Part shown: positions 46,022-55,037 of the stretch, piece after piece
Position numbering within the stretch: the stretch's first letter is position 1
Layout: each line of letters starts with the position of its first letter
The notes under the pieces: generated by a model
Told to the model about the DNA's origin: nothing
Seen by the model: the letters and a program-made list of their open reading frames with translations, nothing else
Database searches by the model: none
From: Alteromonas oceanisediminis
GTDB taxonomy: Bacteria; Pseudomonadota; Gammaproteobacteria; Enterobacterales; Alteromonadaceae
Length of the DNA: 64,000 nt
Direction of reading: 5' to 3'
Assembly (NCBI RefSeq): GCF_018474025.1
Contig: NZ_JAHCTA010000002.1
Coordinates: forward strand, 248,562 to 312,561
Translations under genes and position numbers: made by a program

Positions 46022-47619
46022 TACAATAACCTCTCAATGTACGCAACGACATCAATGTTAAGCAGCTCGATAGCCATCAGCGCAATGTACAGCGAAAAGA
46101 TTGTTAAACACGATAGTGCAAAAATAAAGATCCTGAGCCGGTCGTCTTTCTTTATCGCGTCGATTTCGGTATGGGTCACATGCCCCAGAATCGGTATATC
46201 GGTAACGCGATTTAGGGTGTTGGCACTCAATACCACTGGGGAAAGCTGACTAATGAGTAGCGCCAGTCCAAAGCCAGAGCCAAAGCCAAATAATAGCGCA
46301 GCGGTATAAAACAACAAGCGCTTAGGTCCAGATGGCGAGGTGGGCAGGCGTGGTGGCACAATAACCCGGAATTTGATGTCATCGTTTGAAACATCGGCAC
46401 TGCGCGAGATGGCAGCAGACTCGCGTCGGCTCAGCAATTGTTCGTACTTATCTTTGGTAATACCGTAGTCGCGATTTAAGGCTGTCAACTCTGCTTCAAC
46501 CAAGGGCACCTGATCGATTTTGTCAGTCAGGTCACTGATAATGGCGTCTATGTCGGTTTTCCGCACCTGCAAAGACACAAGTTCACCTTCAAGTCGACTA
46601 AGCTCTAGGGCCAGTTGTTGAGCGAACGGGTTATCTGAACTGATGGCAGCAGGATCATTAGAGATTTTATCAATGTAGCTTTTTACTTCAGCATCACGCT
46701 GCTTCTCAAGTGTTTCAAGCAGATTGCGTGTTTTGATCACATCGGGATGCAAATCAGTGTAGCGGATCTGTAGTTCATCCAGCTTGGCACGCAGTGAATC
46801 AATACGCGAATCAAATTGGGTCTGTACAATCCGGCTGTTGTCCTGATTCAAACCATCGGTTAGGTTAGTCGCAGAATTTATCGCCTCTAAACGTTCTTTC
46901 AAAGCATTGATTTGTTGTTGAACTTCGGCAATTTGCAACTCAATTTGCTTACGCATCGCTCGTCGCTCGGACAGATTCGAATAAAACGTGCCCTGTACCG
47001 GTAACAGGTTAGAATAACGCCGTTTGAAATTGGCCAAACGTTGCTCGCCTTCGGTGAGGCGCTGCTCGTATTCAGCGATTTGATCATCCAAAAAACGGTT
47101 GGCTGTGTCGGTACCTTCACGGGTTTCGCCGAGAGTTCCCTCAATAAACAGATCCAATGTTTCCTGGACAACACGCTGTGCAATCACAGGGTTTTCATTT
47201 GAGTAAGTGATGGTATAAATGCGATCGCTACTGCGCCCGCCTTTGGATGAAACATTAATCCCAGACTCTAGTGAATCAAGCAGGTCTTCGTATTCTTTAT
47301 CCGAGGTCACTGTCACATCAAGGTCGGTTTCGCGCGCCAGCTTTTCCAGATTGACTCGACTCAACAGCGTGCGCACGATGACCGCGACCTCAGCACCCGG
47401 ATTAGATTGAACCGCTACACCTTGCAGTAAAGGACGCAACGCCGAACGTGTATCAACATACACGCTGGTTTCCGACTCGTACTCGTCAGGCATAAAGAAC
47501 ACGTAGCCCATCAGCGCAGGGCAAAATAACCAAGTACAGATTATGATGTAGCGTTTCTTGATCCAAACGCCTTCGATGTACTCTTTTATGGCTTCAAGAG
47601 TTTTTTGTAAATCATCCAT
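46021..47619 (-). CDS. Wzz-like polysaccharide chain-length determinant (TIGR03007-like)
   Basis: 532 residues. An N-terminal membrane segment (YIIICTWLFCPALMGYVFF), then a Wzz domain with YESETSVYVDTRSALRPLL, a long coiled coil (about residues 190-400, rich in EQRL/LEKQRD heptads), the Pro-rich motif VIVPPRLPTSPSGPKR and the second membrane segment (LLFYTAALLFGFGSGFGLAL), plus a third near the C-terminus. It forms the periplasmic co-polymerase that sets chain length and pairs with the downstream kinase. The stop overlaps the kinase start. Confidence 0.9.
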   Translation of the reverse strand: MDDLQKTLEAIKEYIEGVWIKKRYIIICTWLFCPALMGYVFFMPDEYESETSVYVDTRSALRPLLQGVAVQSNPGAEVAVIVRTLLSRVNLEKLARETDLDVTVTSDKEYEDLLDSLESGINVSSKGGRSSDRIYTITYSNENPVIAQRVVQETLDLFIEGTLGETREGTDTANRFLDDQIAEYEQRLTEGEQRLANFKRRYSNLLPVQGTFYSNLSERRAMRKQIELQIAEVQQQINALKERLEAINSATNLTDGLNQDNSRIVQTQFDSRIDSLRAKLDELQIRYTDLHPDVIKTRNLLETLEKQRDAEVKSYIDKISNDPAAISSDNPFAQQLALELSRLEGELVSLQVRKTDIDAIISDLTDKIDQVPLVEAELTALNRDYGITKDKYEQLLSRRESAAISRSADVSNDDIKFRVIVPPRLPTSPSGPKRLLFYTAALLFGFGSGFGLALLISQLSPVVLSANTLNRVTDIPILGHVTHTEIDAIKKDDRLRIFIFALSCLTIFSLYIALMAIELLNIDVVAYIERLL

Positions 47620-47664
47620 ATATTACTCAATCCTACTTCGTGGGACAGTCGCGGTGTCTAATGT

Positions 47665-48291
47665 CTAGAACCATGCCTCAGGAATAATGATAATGTCGCC
47701 AGGAAGTACGTCGACGTTGGCGGAAATGTCACCGCGTCGAACCAGATCGTCGATGTTGATATCGAATTCTTTCTGTTGATTGTCTACAACACGGATTAAT
47801 TTTGCGCCATTGCCATCAGCAAACTCAGTTAAACCACCCACCTCGATAATGAGGTCAAGCAGTGTCATGCGTTCACGATAATTGATGGAGCGAGGATTGA
47901 CGGCTTCGCCAATCACTCTCACTTGCTCACTAAACGGTCCGACAAAGCCGGTAACGCTCACAGTCACAATGGGGTCACGAATATATTTAGCGAGCTCTTC
48001 TTCGACTAATCTAGCGAGTTGAGTCGGTGTTTTGCCAGATACTTCGAGATCTTCAACCAAAGACGTGGTTATTTTACCATCTGGACGAACCAAAAATGAC
48101 CCGGACACCTCGGGATTCCGCCATACAAAAATGCTCAGCGAATCACCCGGACCAATTAAATAATCATAATTGTCTACAGAGGTGGTTAACGATGCAACCG
48201 ATGTTGCTGGTGGGAGTGTGTTTGAGCTGCAGCCACCAAATAACGAGATTGAAATTATCGCTACTGCAATAATCTGAAGTCTTCTAATCAT
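47665..48291 (-). CDS. Wza-like polysaccharide export lipoprotein (TIGR03027-like)
   Basis: 208 residues. Lipobox LFGGC with Cys21; an export (Poly_export) domain starting DYLIGPGDSLSIFVWRNPE and VRPDGKITTSLVEDLEVSG; one SLBB-like part (VRVIGEAVNPRSINYRERMT, GGLTEFADGN). It is much shorter than E. coli Wza (379), as expected for this EPS type where a separate barrel is present. It is first gene of the leftward unit, 45 bp before the Wzz-like gene. Confidence 0.88.
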   Translation of the reverse strand: MIRRLQIIAVAIISISLFGGCSSNTLPPATSVASLTTSVDNYDYLIGPGDSLSIFVWRNPEVSGSFLVRPDGKITTSLVEDLEVSGKTPTQLARLVEEELAKYIRDPIVTVSVTGFVGPFSEQVRVIGEAVNPRSINYRERMTLLDLIIEVGGLTEFADGNGAKLIRVVDNQQKEFDINIDDLVRRGDISANVDVLPGDIIIIPEAWF

Positions 48292-48442
48292 CCTAAATTA
48301 CCCCAAAGACAAAGAAAGCAAGCAAAAGTTGTTGTTTACCCAATACTCTGATTGCATATAATGCTACATTATTTTCGAAGTCTACCCGAAAAAATTGCAT
48401 AATCCTATGCTATTTATGTGCAATTAACGTCAAGGAAACGAA
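48292..48442. promoter_or_regulatory. Divergent promoter region of the two EPS units
   Basis: This 151-bp region separates the leftward export unit from the rightward biosynthesis unit. On the plus strand TATAAT (48357-48362) is preceded at 16 bp by TTTACC (48335-48340). An inverted repeat GCATA-ATCC-TATGC (48397-48410) lies inside a wider TTGCA/TGCAA pair (48395-48399, 48419-48423), a possible operator about 30 bp before the rightward start. AAGGAA at 48432 is the ribosome site. Confidence 0.45.
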
Positions 48443-49195
48443 GTGGCTCAGTCGAGGAATAAACAGAATAGTCGTTCAAACGCCTTAGTGCTTACTGAAA
48501 CCATAATTATTGGGTATGTCAGTTACTTGGCCAGTTTCATCTCGGTTGAAGCGTTTGATTTAGCCAATCCATCGATCAATGTCCTCGCCATCAATATCGG
48601 GCTGTTGATTTTATTTGTGCAAACCTGCGCGCTTTCCGTCGGTCTTTATGAAACTAAATTGCGTGAAACGTTTCGCGGCATTATACGGCGCATCTTCGTC
48701 AGTGTCGGTTTAGCCTATTTTGTGATTGAAACGCTCACCAGTACGGCATTTCAGTCTCTTCAGCTGCATCCCTATTATCTGCCGACGGCAACAACACTGA
48801 TTATCGTTTCATTAGTCCTGTTTCGTTACTTTACTAATCGGCTAGGGCTACTTGGTCTGGGTAAGTCCAGAATCATCATTCTAGGTGCTGGTGAAAGAGC
48901 CTCAATTATTGAACGGCGTATGCGCAGAGACGTCGACAGAACCGGTTTTGAACTCGTGGGGTTTGTACCCATCCCCGGTGATAATCGTGAATCAGGCATC
49001 GTGAAAGAAAAAATTATTCATGTGCGGGTCGATCAGAATTTTCGCCGCTTTGTACAGGAAAATGAAATTGACGAGATTGTGATTGCCTGTGATCAACGTC
49101 GTGGAACGCTGCCAATTGATGTTCTGTTCGAATGCCGCTTTAGAGGGGTTGAAGTCACGGACCTGCTCGACTTTATGGAGCGAGAAACCGGGTAA
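48443..49195 (+). CDS. Priming sugar transferase, N-terminal half (frame ends at an in-frame TAA)
   Basis: 250 residues from GTG 48443 with AAGGAA 5 bases upstream. Four or five membrane segments (residues about 15-135) are followed by a Rossmann-like CoA-binding-type domain (RIIILGAGERASIIERRM) and the conserved end VEVTDLLDFMERETG. In TIGR03013-type transferases this segment continues directly into the catalytic domain. Here TAA at 49193-49195 interrupts the frame, and the same frame resumes at once with the missing catalytic part. By itself this half cannot transfer sugar. It could be a recent nonsense mutation, a true split, read-through, or a base error. Confidence 0.8.
   Translation: MAQSRNKQNSRSNALVLTETIIIGYVSYLASFISVEAFDLANPSINVLAINIGLLILFVQTCALSVGLYETKLRETFRGIIRRIFVSVGLAYFVIETLTSTAFQSLQLHPYYLPTATTLIIVSLVLFRYFTNRLGLLGLGKSRIIILGAGERASIIERRMRRDVDRTGFELVGFVPIPGDNRESGIVKEKIIHVRVDQNFRRFVQENEIDEIVIACDQRRGTLPIDVLFECRFRGVEVTDLLDFMERETG
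49193..49195 (+). other. In-frame TAA splitting the priming sugar transferase
   Basis: Codons around it read GAA ACC GGG TAA ATC GTG GTT AAT TTG ATG TAC CCA AGC TGG, all in one frame (split here by codon). A single base change (for example from AAA, CAA or GAA) would restore one open frame of 470 codons from 48443 to 49855. Confidence 0.95.
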
Positions 49196-49198
49196 ATC

Positions 49199-49855
49199 GT
49201 GGTTAATTTGATGTACCCAAGCTGGGTAATTTATTCCAATGGTTTTTCGTCGCAAAACTATTTGCGAGATGGCCTGGACTACATTCTTAATGCGACGTTA
49301 GCGTTTATGGTCTTGCTGTTCGTGTGGCCATTTATGTTGATTACCGCTTTGATCATCTATTTTGATGATGGGCGAAAAACCAAAACGTCGGTTTTCTATA
49401 AACAGGAGCGGGTGGGCCTGAATGGCGAGTTATTCGAAATTGTGAAGTTTCGTAGTATGCGCCCTGACGCAGAGAAAGATGGCGCGCAATGGGCGAGCAA
49501 GAATGATAATCGCGTTACCCGCTTTGGTAATTTTATTCGAAAATACCGCATTGATGAGTTACCTCAATTATTCAATATTTTCCGCGGTGAAATGGCGTTT
49601 ATCGGACCAAGACCTGAGCGACCCGAATTCGTAGAAAAGTTAATACAGGAAGTGCCTTACTATAATCAGCGCCACAACGTAAAGCCTGGGCTTGCTGGGT
49701 GGGCGCAGCTTAATTACCCCTATGGCGCCAGCGTCGAAGACAGCTTGGAAAAACTTAAGTTTGATCTGTATTACGTAAAACATCAGAGTCTTCTTCTGGA
49801 TGTGCTGATTCTCATCCGTACAACGGAAGTTGTATTATTTGGCAAGGGGCGATAG
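49199..49855 (+). CDS. Priming sugar transferase, C-terminal catalytic half
   Basis: 218 residues if translation restarts at GTG 49199 (ATG 49211 is the other choice); neither has a good ribosome site. This is the bacterial sugar transferase (Bac_transf, polyprenol-phosphate sugar-1-phosphate transferase) domain: membrane helix LAFMVLLFVWPFMLITALII, FYKQERVGLNGELFEIVKFR, SMRPDAE, RIDELPQLFNIFRGEMAFIG, PRPERPEF and KPGLAGWAQLNYPYG. It starts the repeat unit on the lipid carrier. Because the C-terminal domain alone can be active in some relatives (WbaP), function could survive if restart works. Confidence 0.82.
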   Translation: MVNLMYPSWVIYSNGFSSQNYLRDGLDYILNATLAFMVLLFVWPFMLITALIIYFDDGRKTKTSVFYKQERVGLNGELFEIVKFRSMRPDAEKDGAQWASKNDNRVTRFGNFIRKYRIDELPQLFNIFRGEMAFIGPRPERPEFVEKLIQEVPYYNQRHNVKPGLAGWAQLNYPYGASVEDSLEKLKFDLYYVKHQSLLLDVLILIRTTEVVLFGKGR

Positions 49856-49858
49856 AGA

Positions 49859-51073
49859 ATGTCAATTAAAGTATTGCATGTGCTGGAATATTCACCGCCC
49901 AACATCAGCGGTTATTCGCTGCGCTCCCAAGCTATTTTGACTCATCAGCGTAAACTGGGTATTGACACTGCGCAGATGACCAGCCAGCGTTTTCAGGATT
50001 TTGAAAAAGACGAAGAGCAGGTCGGTGAATTTCTATTTTACCGCACGCAACCGAGCACATCGTTACTGGGTAAAGTGCCGTTACTTGGCTACTTTGCTTA
50101 TATTAATCATTTAGCTGAGCGTATAGAAACGGTATTTCTGAAAGAAAAGCCAGATATCATTCAGGCCCATTCACCGATGTTCAATGCGTTGGCCGCCCAT
50201 AAAGTCGCCCGAAAATACAATGTACCCGTGACCTACGAGGTCCGTGCGCTATGGGAAGATGCGGCAGTCGATACGGGCAAAACCAAAGAAGGCAGCATTC
50301 GCTACCGATTAATCAAAGCAATTGAGCAGCATGCGTTCAATAGCGTGGATAAAGTCAGTTGTATTTGTGATGGCTTAAAACACGATATCCGTCAGCGCGG
50401 TATCCCCGAACAAAAGATGTTCGTCACCCCCAATGCGGTTGATATAGAAAAGTTTACCGTGAGTGAAACGCGTGACCCGGAGTTGGTACAAAAGTATCAA
50501 TTGCAAGGCAAAAAAGTGATTGCCTTTATTGGTACATTCTTCAAATACGAGGGATTAGCCATTGCAGTGCAGGCCATGCAGGCGATTCACCAGCAGCGCC
50601 AGGACATTCATTTATTGCTCGTCGGTGGCGGTAACGAAGAAGCCCGATTAAAAGCGATGGTGACCGAATTGAAACTGCAGCAATGTGTCACCTTTATTGC
50701 ACGAGTTCCGTTTGACGAAGTGCCTCGCTACTACAGTGTTGCTGACGCGTTGTTGTTTCCACGCGAGAGCATTCGATTAACTGAATTAGTCACACCGTTA
50801 AAGCCGCTGGAATCAATGGCGCAAGGCAAGCCGGTGTTTGCATCGGATATCGGCGGGCATCGCGAATTAATTGAAGATGGCGAAACGGGCTTGTTGTTCG
50901 CGCCAGATGACCCTAATGCCTTGGCTGAATCAGTGCTGAAACACATAGATAATGATGAATTGCTTGAACGTATTGTGTCGCAAGGCCTGACGTTCGTGCA
51001 AACGGTTCGAACGTGGGACAATACCGCTAAACAATACGACATGGCCTACCGAGAACTATTGAATGGCAACTGA
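49859..51073 (+). CDS. Glycosyltransferase family 4, exosortase-A-associated type
   Basis: 404 residues, ATG 3 bp after the previous stop. GT-B fold: N-terminal HVLEYSPPNISGYSLRS (family start of the TIGR04063-like group), THxxVxYEVRALWED region, then the C-terminal nucleotide-sugar domain with VIAFIGTFFKYEGL, FPRESIRLTELVTPLKPLE and the E-X7-E-like SMAQGKPVFASDIGGHRELI. It adds a sugar to the lipid-linked unit at the cytoplasmic face. It overlaps the next gene by 11 bp. Confidence 0.87.
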   Translation: MSIKVLHVLEYSPPNISGYSLRSQAILTHQRKLGIDTAQMTSQRFQDFEKDEEQVGEFLFYRTQPSTSLLGKVPLLGYFAYINHLAERIETVFLKEKPDIIQAHSPMFNALAAHKVARKYNVPVTYEVRALWEDAAVDTGKTKEGSIRYRLIKAIEQHAFNSVDKVSCICDGLKHDIRQRGIPEQKMFVTPNAVDIEKFTVSETRDPELVQKYQLQGKKVIAFIGTFFKYEGLAIAVQAMQAIHQQRQDIHLLLVGGGNEEARLKAMVTELKLQQCVTFIARVPFDEVPRYYSVADALLFPRESIRLTELVTPLKPLESMAQGKPVFASDIGGHRELIEDGETGLLFAPDDPNALAESVLKHIDNDELLERIVSQGLTFVQTVRTWDNTAKQYDMAYRELLNGN

Positions 51074-52211
51074 CCACACCCAGCCAATTGTGGCAGTGAC
51101 CAATCTGTATCCGCTACCGTGGGAACCCACTCGTGCTGCTTTCAATCGCCAGCAATTTGAGGCTCTTGGGCAGTTTCGGCGGGTTAAGGTGGCGGTGTTG
51201 GTGCCCTGGCGCGTGTGGATAAAAAATCGTGATAGCGCCTCCAACACAAATAACATTCACTATGTTCCGTTTTTAAATTTACCCAGTGTTGGTCGTTACT
51301 TTACGCCCTTTTTTCAACGATTAGCGTTGGGTCGCATCAAGCAGTGGCTGCTGGCCGACAATCCTGCCGTATTTTATGCGTGTTGGCTATATCCCGATGC
51401 GGTAGGAGTGGCTCGTCTGGCTGAAAAATGGCGCATCCCCTGTATTGTAAAAGCTCACGGTACCGACGTGAACTTTCATACGCAGGACAAGCGTAAATTA
51501 ACTCAAATGCAACGTATGCTTACCTCAGTAAAGCATGCGTTTTGCCCCAGCCACGCGCTAAGGCAAGTGTTAATTGATCGCGGGGTGAACGCCGATAAAA
51601 TCAGCGTTAATTACAATGGTGTTGACAAGCAAATTTTTTACCCCAGCGATGTGCGCAGCGAAATCGCTGTTTCAGAAGATACTCCCACTAAATTATTGTT
51701 CGTCGGGAGTCTGATAAAAGCGAAAGGAATATTCGAGCTCATCGAGGCTTTTAGTCAGTTAGCAGCTCCCTGTCATTTGTCGATTGTCGGTGCTGGTGAT
51801 GATGAACACGCCTTGCGCAAGTGTATTGAACAAACTGGTGTTTCGTCAAAGGTGACCCTGCTCGGCAGCCAACCGCTGGTGGAAGTGGCGCGATTAATGC
51901 GCGAAAGCGATGTGTTGGTGTTACCAAGCTACCGGGAAGGATTGCCCAATGTCGTGCTGGAAGCTTTGGCAAGTGGCACTCCTGTGGTTGCTACTCGGGT
52001 GGGTGGCATTCCAGAAGTTATTAATGAACGTTGCGGTGTACTGGTTGAACCTGAGTCAGCTCAGTCTCTTGCTGACGGCTTGGCCCATGCGATAGCGCAG
52101 AGATGGGATCGCGCCTACATTATTACCCATGCGACACAGTTTGATTGGTACCGCAATGCTCAAACGGTGATGAAATGCATAGAGTCAGTAGAAGGTCACT
52201 GTGAAAATTAA
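51063..52211 (+). CDS. Glycosyltransferase family 4
   Basis: 382 residues, ATG 51063 inside the end of the previous gene. GT-B organisation: VTNLYPLPWEPTRAAFNRQQ at the N-terminus, CIVKAHGTDVNFH mid-way, then LLFVGSLIKAKGIFELIEAF and the donor-binding VLPSYREGLPNVVLEALASG, TPVVATRVGGIPEVI. The 3' end overlaps the acetyltransferase gene by 11 bp. Sugar specificity cannot be read. Confidence 0.88.
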   Translation: MATDHTQPIVAVTNLYPLPWEPTRAAFNRQQFEALGQFRRVKVAVLVPWRVWIKNRDSASNTNNIHYVPFLNLPSVGRYFTPFFQRLALGRIKQWLLADNPAVFYACWLYPDAVGVARLAEKWRIPCIVKAHGTDVNFHTQDKRKLTQMQRMLTSVKHAFCPSHALRQVLIDRGVNADKISVNYNGVDKQIFYPSDVRSEIAVSEDTPTKLLFVGSLIKAKGIFELIEAFSQLAAPCHLSIVGAGDDEHALRKCIEQTGVSSKVTLLGSQPLVEVARLMRESDVLVLPSYREGLPNVVLEALASGTPVVATRVGGIPEVINERCGVLVEPESAQSLADGLAHAIAQRWDRAYIITHATQFDWYRNAQTVMKCIESVEGHCEN

Positions 52212-52707
52212 ACGCGATTTACAATATAAACGAGAATTCCTAGCGCAGCAGGGTTTTGAAACAAGTTCAATACGCGTTTTCATGAGTGATGGTACAAGCG
52301 CGAACATAATTTATCGTATAACCTCGTGGTTAGTGGATAAACGGTTGTCGCCACTGGCGTTCATCACGCTCACCCTGAATAAGTGGCTAAATGGTTGTGT
52401 GATTGGTGCAGGAGCGCGATTTGGCGAGGGCCTGATCCTGATGCATCCCGTGGGTGTGGTGATTAATTCAAAAGTGCGCGGTGGGTGCAATCTCGTTATT
52501 GAAAGTGGCGTGGTGATTGGCGATGAAAAGGGCGCAGCGCCGGTGATGGGTGACAACGTGTTTATTGGTTCAGGGGCTAAAGTCATTGGTGGTATTACCA
52601 TTGGCAGCAATGTGAAAATCGGTGCAAACGCAGTCGTGGTCAAAGATGTGCGCGATGGTGCCACCGTAGTAGGTATTCCTGCCCGTGAAATAGGGAGCAA
52701 GCACTGA
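52201..52707 (+). CDS. Serine-O-acetyltransferase-like hexapeptide-repeat acetyltransferase
   Basis: 168 residues from GTG 52201. N-terminal helices, then a left-handed beta-helix of hexapeptides (VIGAGARFGEGLILMHPVGV, VIGDEKGAAPVMGDNVFIGS, GITIGSNVKIGANAVVVKDV) ending in GIPAREIG. In EPS loci such CysE/WcaB-like enzymes O-acetylate the polymer or a precursor from acetyl-CoA. It lies within an overlapping gene run: the start is inside the preceding gene and the stop shares TGATG with the next. Confidence 0.85.
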   Translation: MKIKRDLQYKREFLAQQGFETSSIRVFMSDGTSANIIYRITSWLVDKRLSPLAFITLTLNKWLNGCVIGAGARFGEGLILMHPVGVVINSKVRGGCNLVIESGVVIGDEKGAAPVMGDNVFIGSGAKVIGGITIGSNVKIGANAVVVKDVRDGATVVGIPAREIGSKH

Positions 52708-53837
52708 TGGAATGGCTGTTTTGGGGCGGGGCGTTTCTGGTCGTGTATACCTATGCCCTCTATCCATTTTTACTCATGTTGGTCACCTCACCTCGAGCGC
52801 CTACACAGCAAGCGCTCACAACATGGCCATCGGTAGATGTGGTGCTGTCGGCTTATAATGAAGAATCCTGTATCACCGCACGTATCGATAATTTGCTCTC
52901 GCTCAATTATCCCGGCACGTTGCATATCTACGTTGCCTCTGACGGCAGCACCGATCAAACCGCCAGTTTGCTCCAGACGTTCTCGGATAATCCTGCGGTC
53001 ACAGCGATGATACATTCTGAGAATCGCGGCAAAGTGACCGTGCTGAATGAATTGGTGGCACATTGTAGTGCAGATTTTGTGGTGTTTACCGACGCGAATA
53101 CCGAATTTGAAGCTGACACGGTGCAACACTTAATCTCATCCTTCACAGCCAGCACCGGTGCAGTGTGCGGCGAACTGAAACTTTATAACCCGCAAAACAA
53201 CGAGAACCGTGATAGCTTGTATTGGCGTTATGAGCAATTTCTCAAAAAACATGAATCCTCGCTGGGAGCGTTACTCGGTGCTAATGGTGCTGTTTATGCA
53301 ATTCGACGCTCATTGTATCGCCCGCTCCCGACTTCAACAGTGGTCGACGATTTCTGTATTGTGATGAATATTAAAAAGCAGGGATTTGATGTGGTTTACA
53401 CTGATGCTGCGGTCGCGCATGAGGAAGTTGCTCCTACCCTTTCGGACGAGTACGGTCGTAGGGTGCGAATTGGATTGGGTAATTACCGCGCTTTTCTAGC
53501 CAATATGTGGGCGTTGTCACCTCACCATGGCATCCTTGCATGGTGCTACTGGTCGCACAAGGTGCTACGCTGGTTTGCGCCGCACCTAATGCTTATTGTG
53601 TTCGTATCAAGTTGGATGCTTGCACAGCAGCCAATGTATTTCCTGTTTGCCGTGTTGCAGTTAGTTTTTTATGCTGTTGCCCTATATGGATTGTCGGCAG
53701 AAAAGCAACACAAGAAGGTCAATGCACTGGTGGCAATAGTGAGTTTCTTTGTGTCGATGAATGTCGCTTTGGGGCACGGGTTCTTGAGGTTTTTAAAAGG
53801 TGGTCAGCAGGGCAGTTGGAAACGAACTGCTCGATAA
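52707..53837 (+). CDS. Glycosyltransferase family 2, membrane-bound
   Basis: 376 residues; ATG shares its A with the preceding TGA. One N-terminal membrane segment, then the GT-A core: VDVVLSAYNEESCI, IYVASDGSTDQTAS, SENRGKVTVLNELV, VVFTDANTEFEADTV (DXN/DXD-like metal site), LGANGAVYAIRR and VVDDFCIVMNIKKQG (ED-type acceptor region), and R-RIGLGNY. Three C-terminal membrane helices follow. The arrangement is that of processive or polymer-type GT2 enzymes (cellulose- or hyaluronan-synthase-like), but the QxxRW motif is not evident. Confidence 0.87.
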   Translation: MEWLFWGGAFLVVYTYALYPFLLMLVTSPRAPTQQALTTWPSVDVVLSAYNEESCITARIDNLLSLNYPGTLHIYVASDGSTDQTASLLQTFSDNPAVTAMIHSENRGKVTVLNELVAHCSADFVVFTDANTEFEADTVQHLISSFTASTGAVCGELKLYNPQNNENRDSLYWRYEQFLKKHESSLGALLGANGAVYAIRRSLYRPLPTSTVVDDFCIVMNIKKQGFDVVYTDAAVAHEEVAPTLSDEYGRRVRIGLGNYRAFLANMWALSPHHGILAWCYWSHKVLRWFAPHLMLIVFVSSWMLAQQPMYFLFAVLQLVFYAVALYGLSAEKQHKKVNALVAIVSFFVSMNVALGHGFLRFLKGGQQGSWKRTAR

Positions 53838-53851
53838 GGAGAGTAAAATAA

Positions 53852-55036
53852 ATGACCTGGTTATTGATTACGGGCTTGGCAGCATTTCTATTTGTGCTGG
53901 TCTTGTTTGTCACAGCAGTAAAGAAAAAAAATATGGACAGCTGGTTGTGGCCGTACGTCAAACAGTTGTTAACACCCAAAGCGAAAGTGCAGGGCACACA
54001 GCACATTCTGTTTTGTTTCGTTGACCATTTTGAACCGCAATGGCGCAATGATGATTTAGATATCGAGCGCGCCCGGGTCGACCGATGGGTTAAAGACTAT
54101 CCGCTCATGGCACAGCAGCACGTCGATGCAGATGGTTGTCATCCCAAGCATTGCTTTTTCTATCCCGAAGAAGAATATCGTTATGAACATCTGGAAAAGT
54201 TGTCAGATATTTGTGCGAAAGGGTTTGGTGAAATTGAAATTCATTTACACCACGAAGATGACACGCCAGAAAACTTTACCAAGGTCATCTCTGACTTTGC
54301 TGCAACCTTGCATCAGGATCATGGCGCGTTGCCCGTTCATCCCACCACGGGGCAGGTACAATACGCATTTATTCACGGTAACTGGGCATTGGACAATTCC
54401 TTGCCGGGTGGTATCCATTGCGGCATTAACAACGAACTTAAACTGCTCCGCGAAACGGGCTGTTATGTTGATATGACATTGCCCTGCGCTCCAAGCGCAG
54501 CGCAAACCAGTAAAATTAATGCGATTTACTACGCTCAGGGGCGTGATGGTAAATCGAAGTCACACAATACCGGTGTTGATGTAAAAGTCGGCGGGAAAGC
54601 ATCAGGCGACTTGATGTTAATACAGGGCCCTATCGGGTTGAACTTTAAGTGGAAAACGGCCTCAGGGATGCCACATATTGAGAACGCCGATGTAAGACGC
54701 ACCGCACCACCTTTGCCGATCCGAATCGATCAATGGGTCAACACCAATATTCACGTGCAAGGGCGCCCCGAGTGGACCTTTATCAAAGTGCACACGCATG
54801 GCGCGCAAGAAGAAGACATGGAGACGCTGTTAGGTCAGCCCCGTCATGATATGCACACGTACCTTGAAACGCACTTTAATGATGGAGAAAAGTACGCGCT
54901 GCATTATGTGTCTGCACGCGAAATGTACAATATTGCCAAGGCAGCGGAGGCTGGAAAGTCTGGCAACCCGAATGCGTACAGGGATTTTGAATTGGCGAGA
55001 CCGCCATTTAAGTTGATGCGTGAGGCGGCAAGGTAA
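53852..55036 (+). CDS. Membrane-anchored EPS-locus protein, possible atypical polysaccharide deacetylase
   Basis: 394 residues with AAGGAG 8 bases before the ATG. One N-terminal membrane helix (LLITGLAAFLFVLVLFVTAV), then a globular domain. I do not recognise a named family. Visible metal-ligand-like clusters in the order of NodB-type deacetylases are FCFVDHFEPQW (Asp-His), EIEIHLHHEDD (two His) and AFIHGNWALDNS (His), with HTHGAQEED later. It lies next to a classical polysaccharide deacetylase and a GNAT-like protein, inside the EPS gene run. A role in N- or O-deacetylation of the polymer is inferred, not shown. Confidence 0.6.
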   Translation: MTWLLITGLAAFLFVLVLFVTAVKKKNMDSWLWPYVKQLLTPKAKVQGTQHILFCFVDHFEPQWRNDDLDIERARVDRWVKDYPLMAQQHVDADGCHPKHCFFYPEEEYRYEHLEKLSDICAKGFGEIEIHLHHEDDTPENFTKVISDFAATLHQDHGALPVHPTTGQVQYAFIHGNWALDNSLPGGIHCGINNELKLLRETGCYVDMTLPCAPSAAQTSKINAIYYAQGRDGKSKSHNTGVDVKVGGKASGDLMLIQGPIGLNFKWKTASGMPHIENADVRRTAPPLPIRIDQWVNTNIHVQGRPEWTFIKVHTHGAQEEDMETLLGQPRHDMHTYLETHFNDGEKYALHYVSAREMYNIAKAAEAGKSGNPNAYRDFELARPPFKLMREAAR

Positions 55037-55037
55037 G

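Noticed and set aside
53507-54024. Alternative plus-strand frames across the GT2 / deacetylase-like junction
   Set aside because: They overlap two well-supported genes in other frames and resemble no protein.
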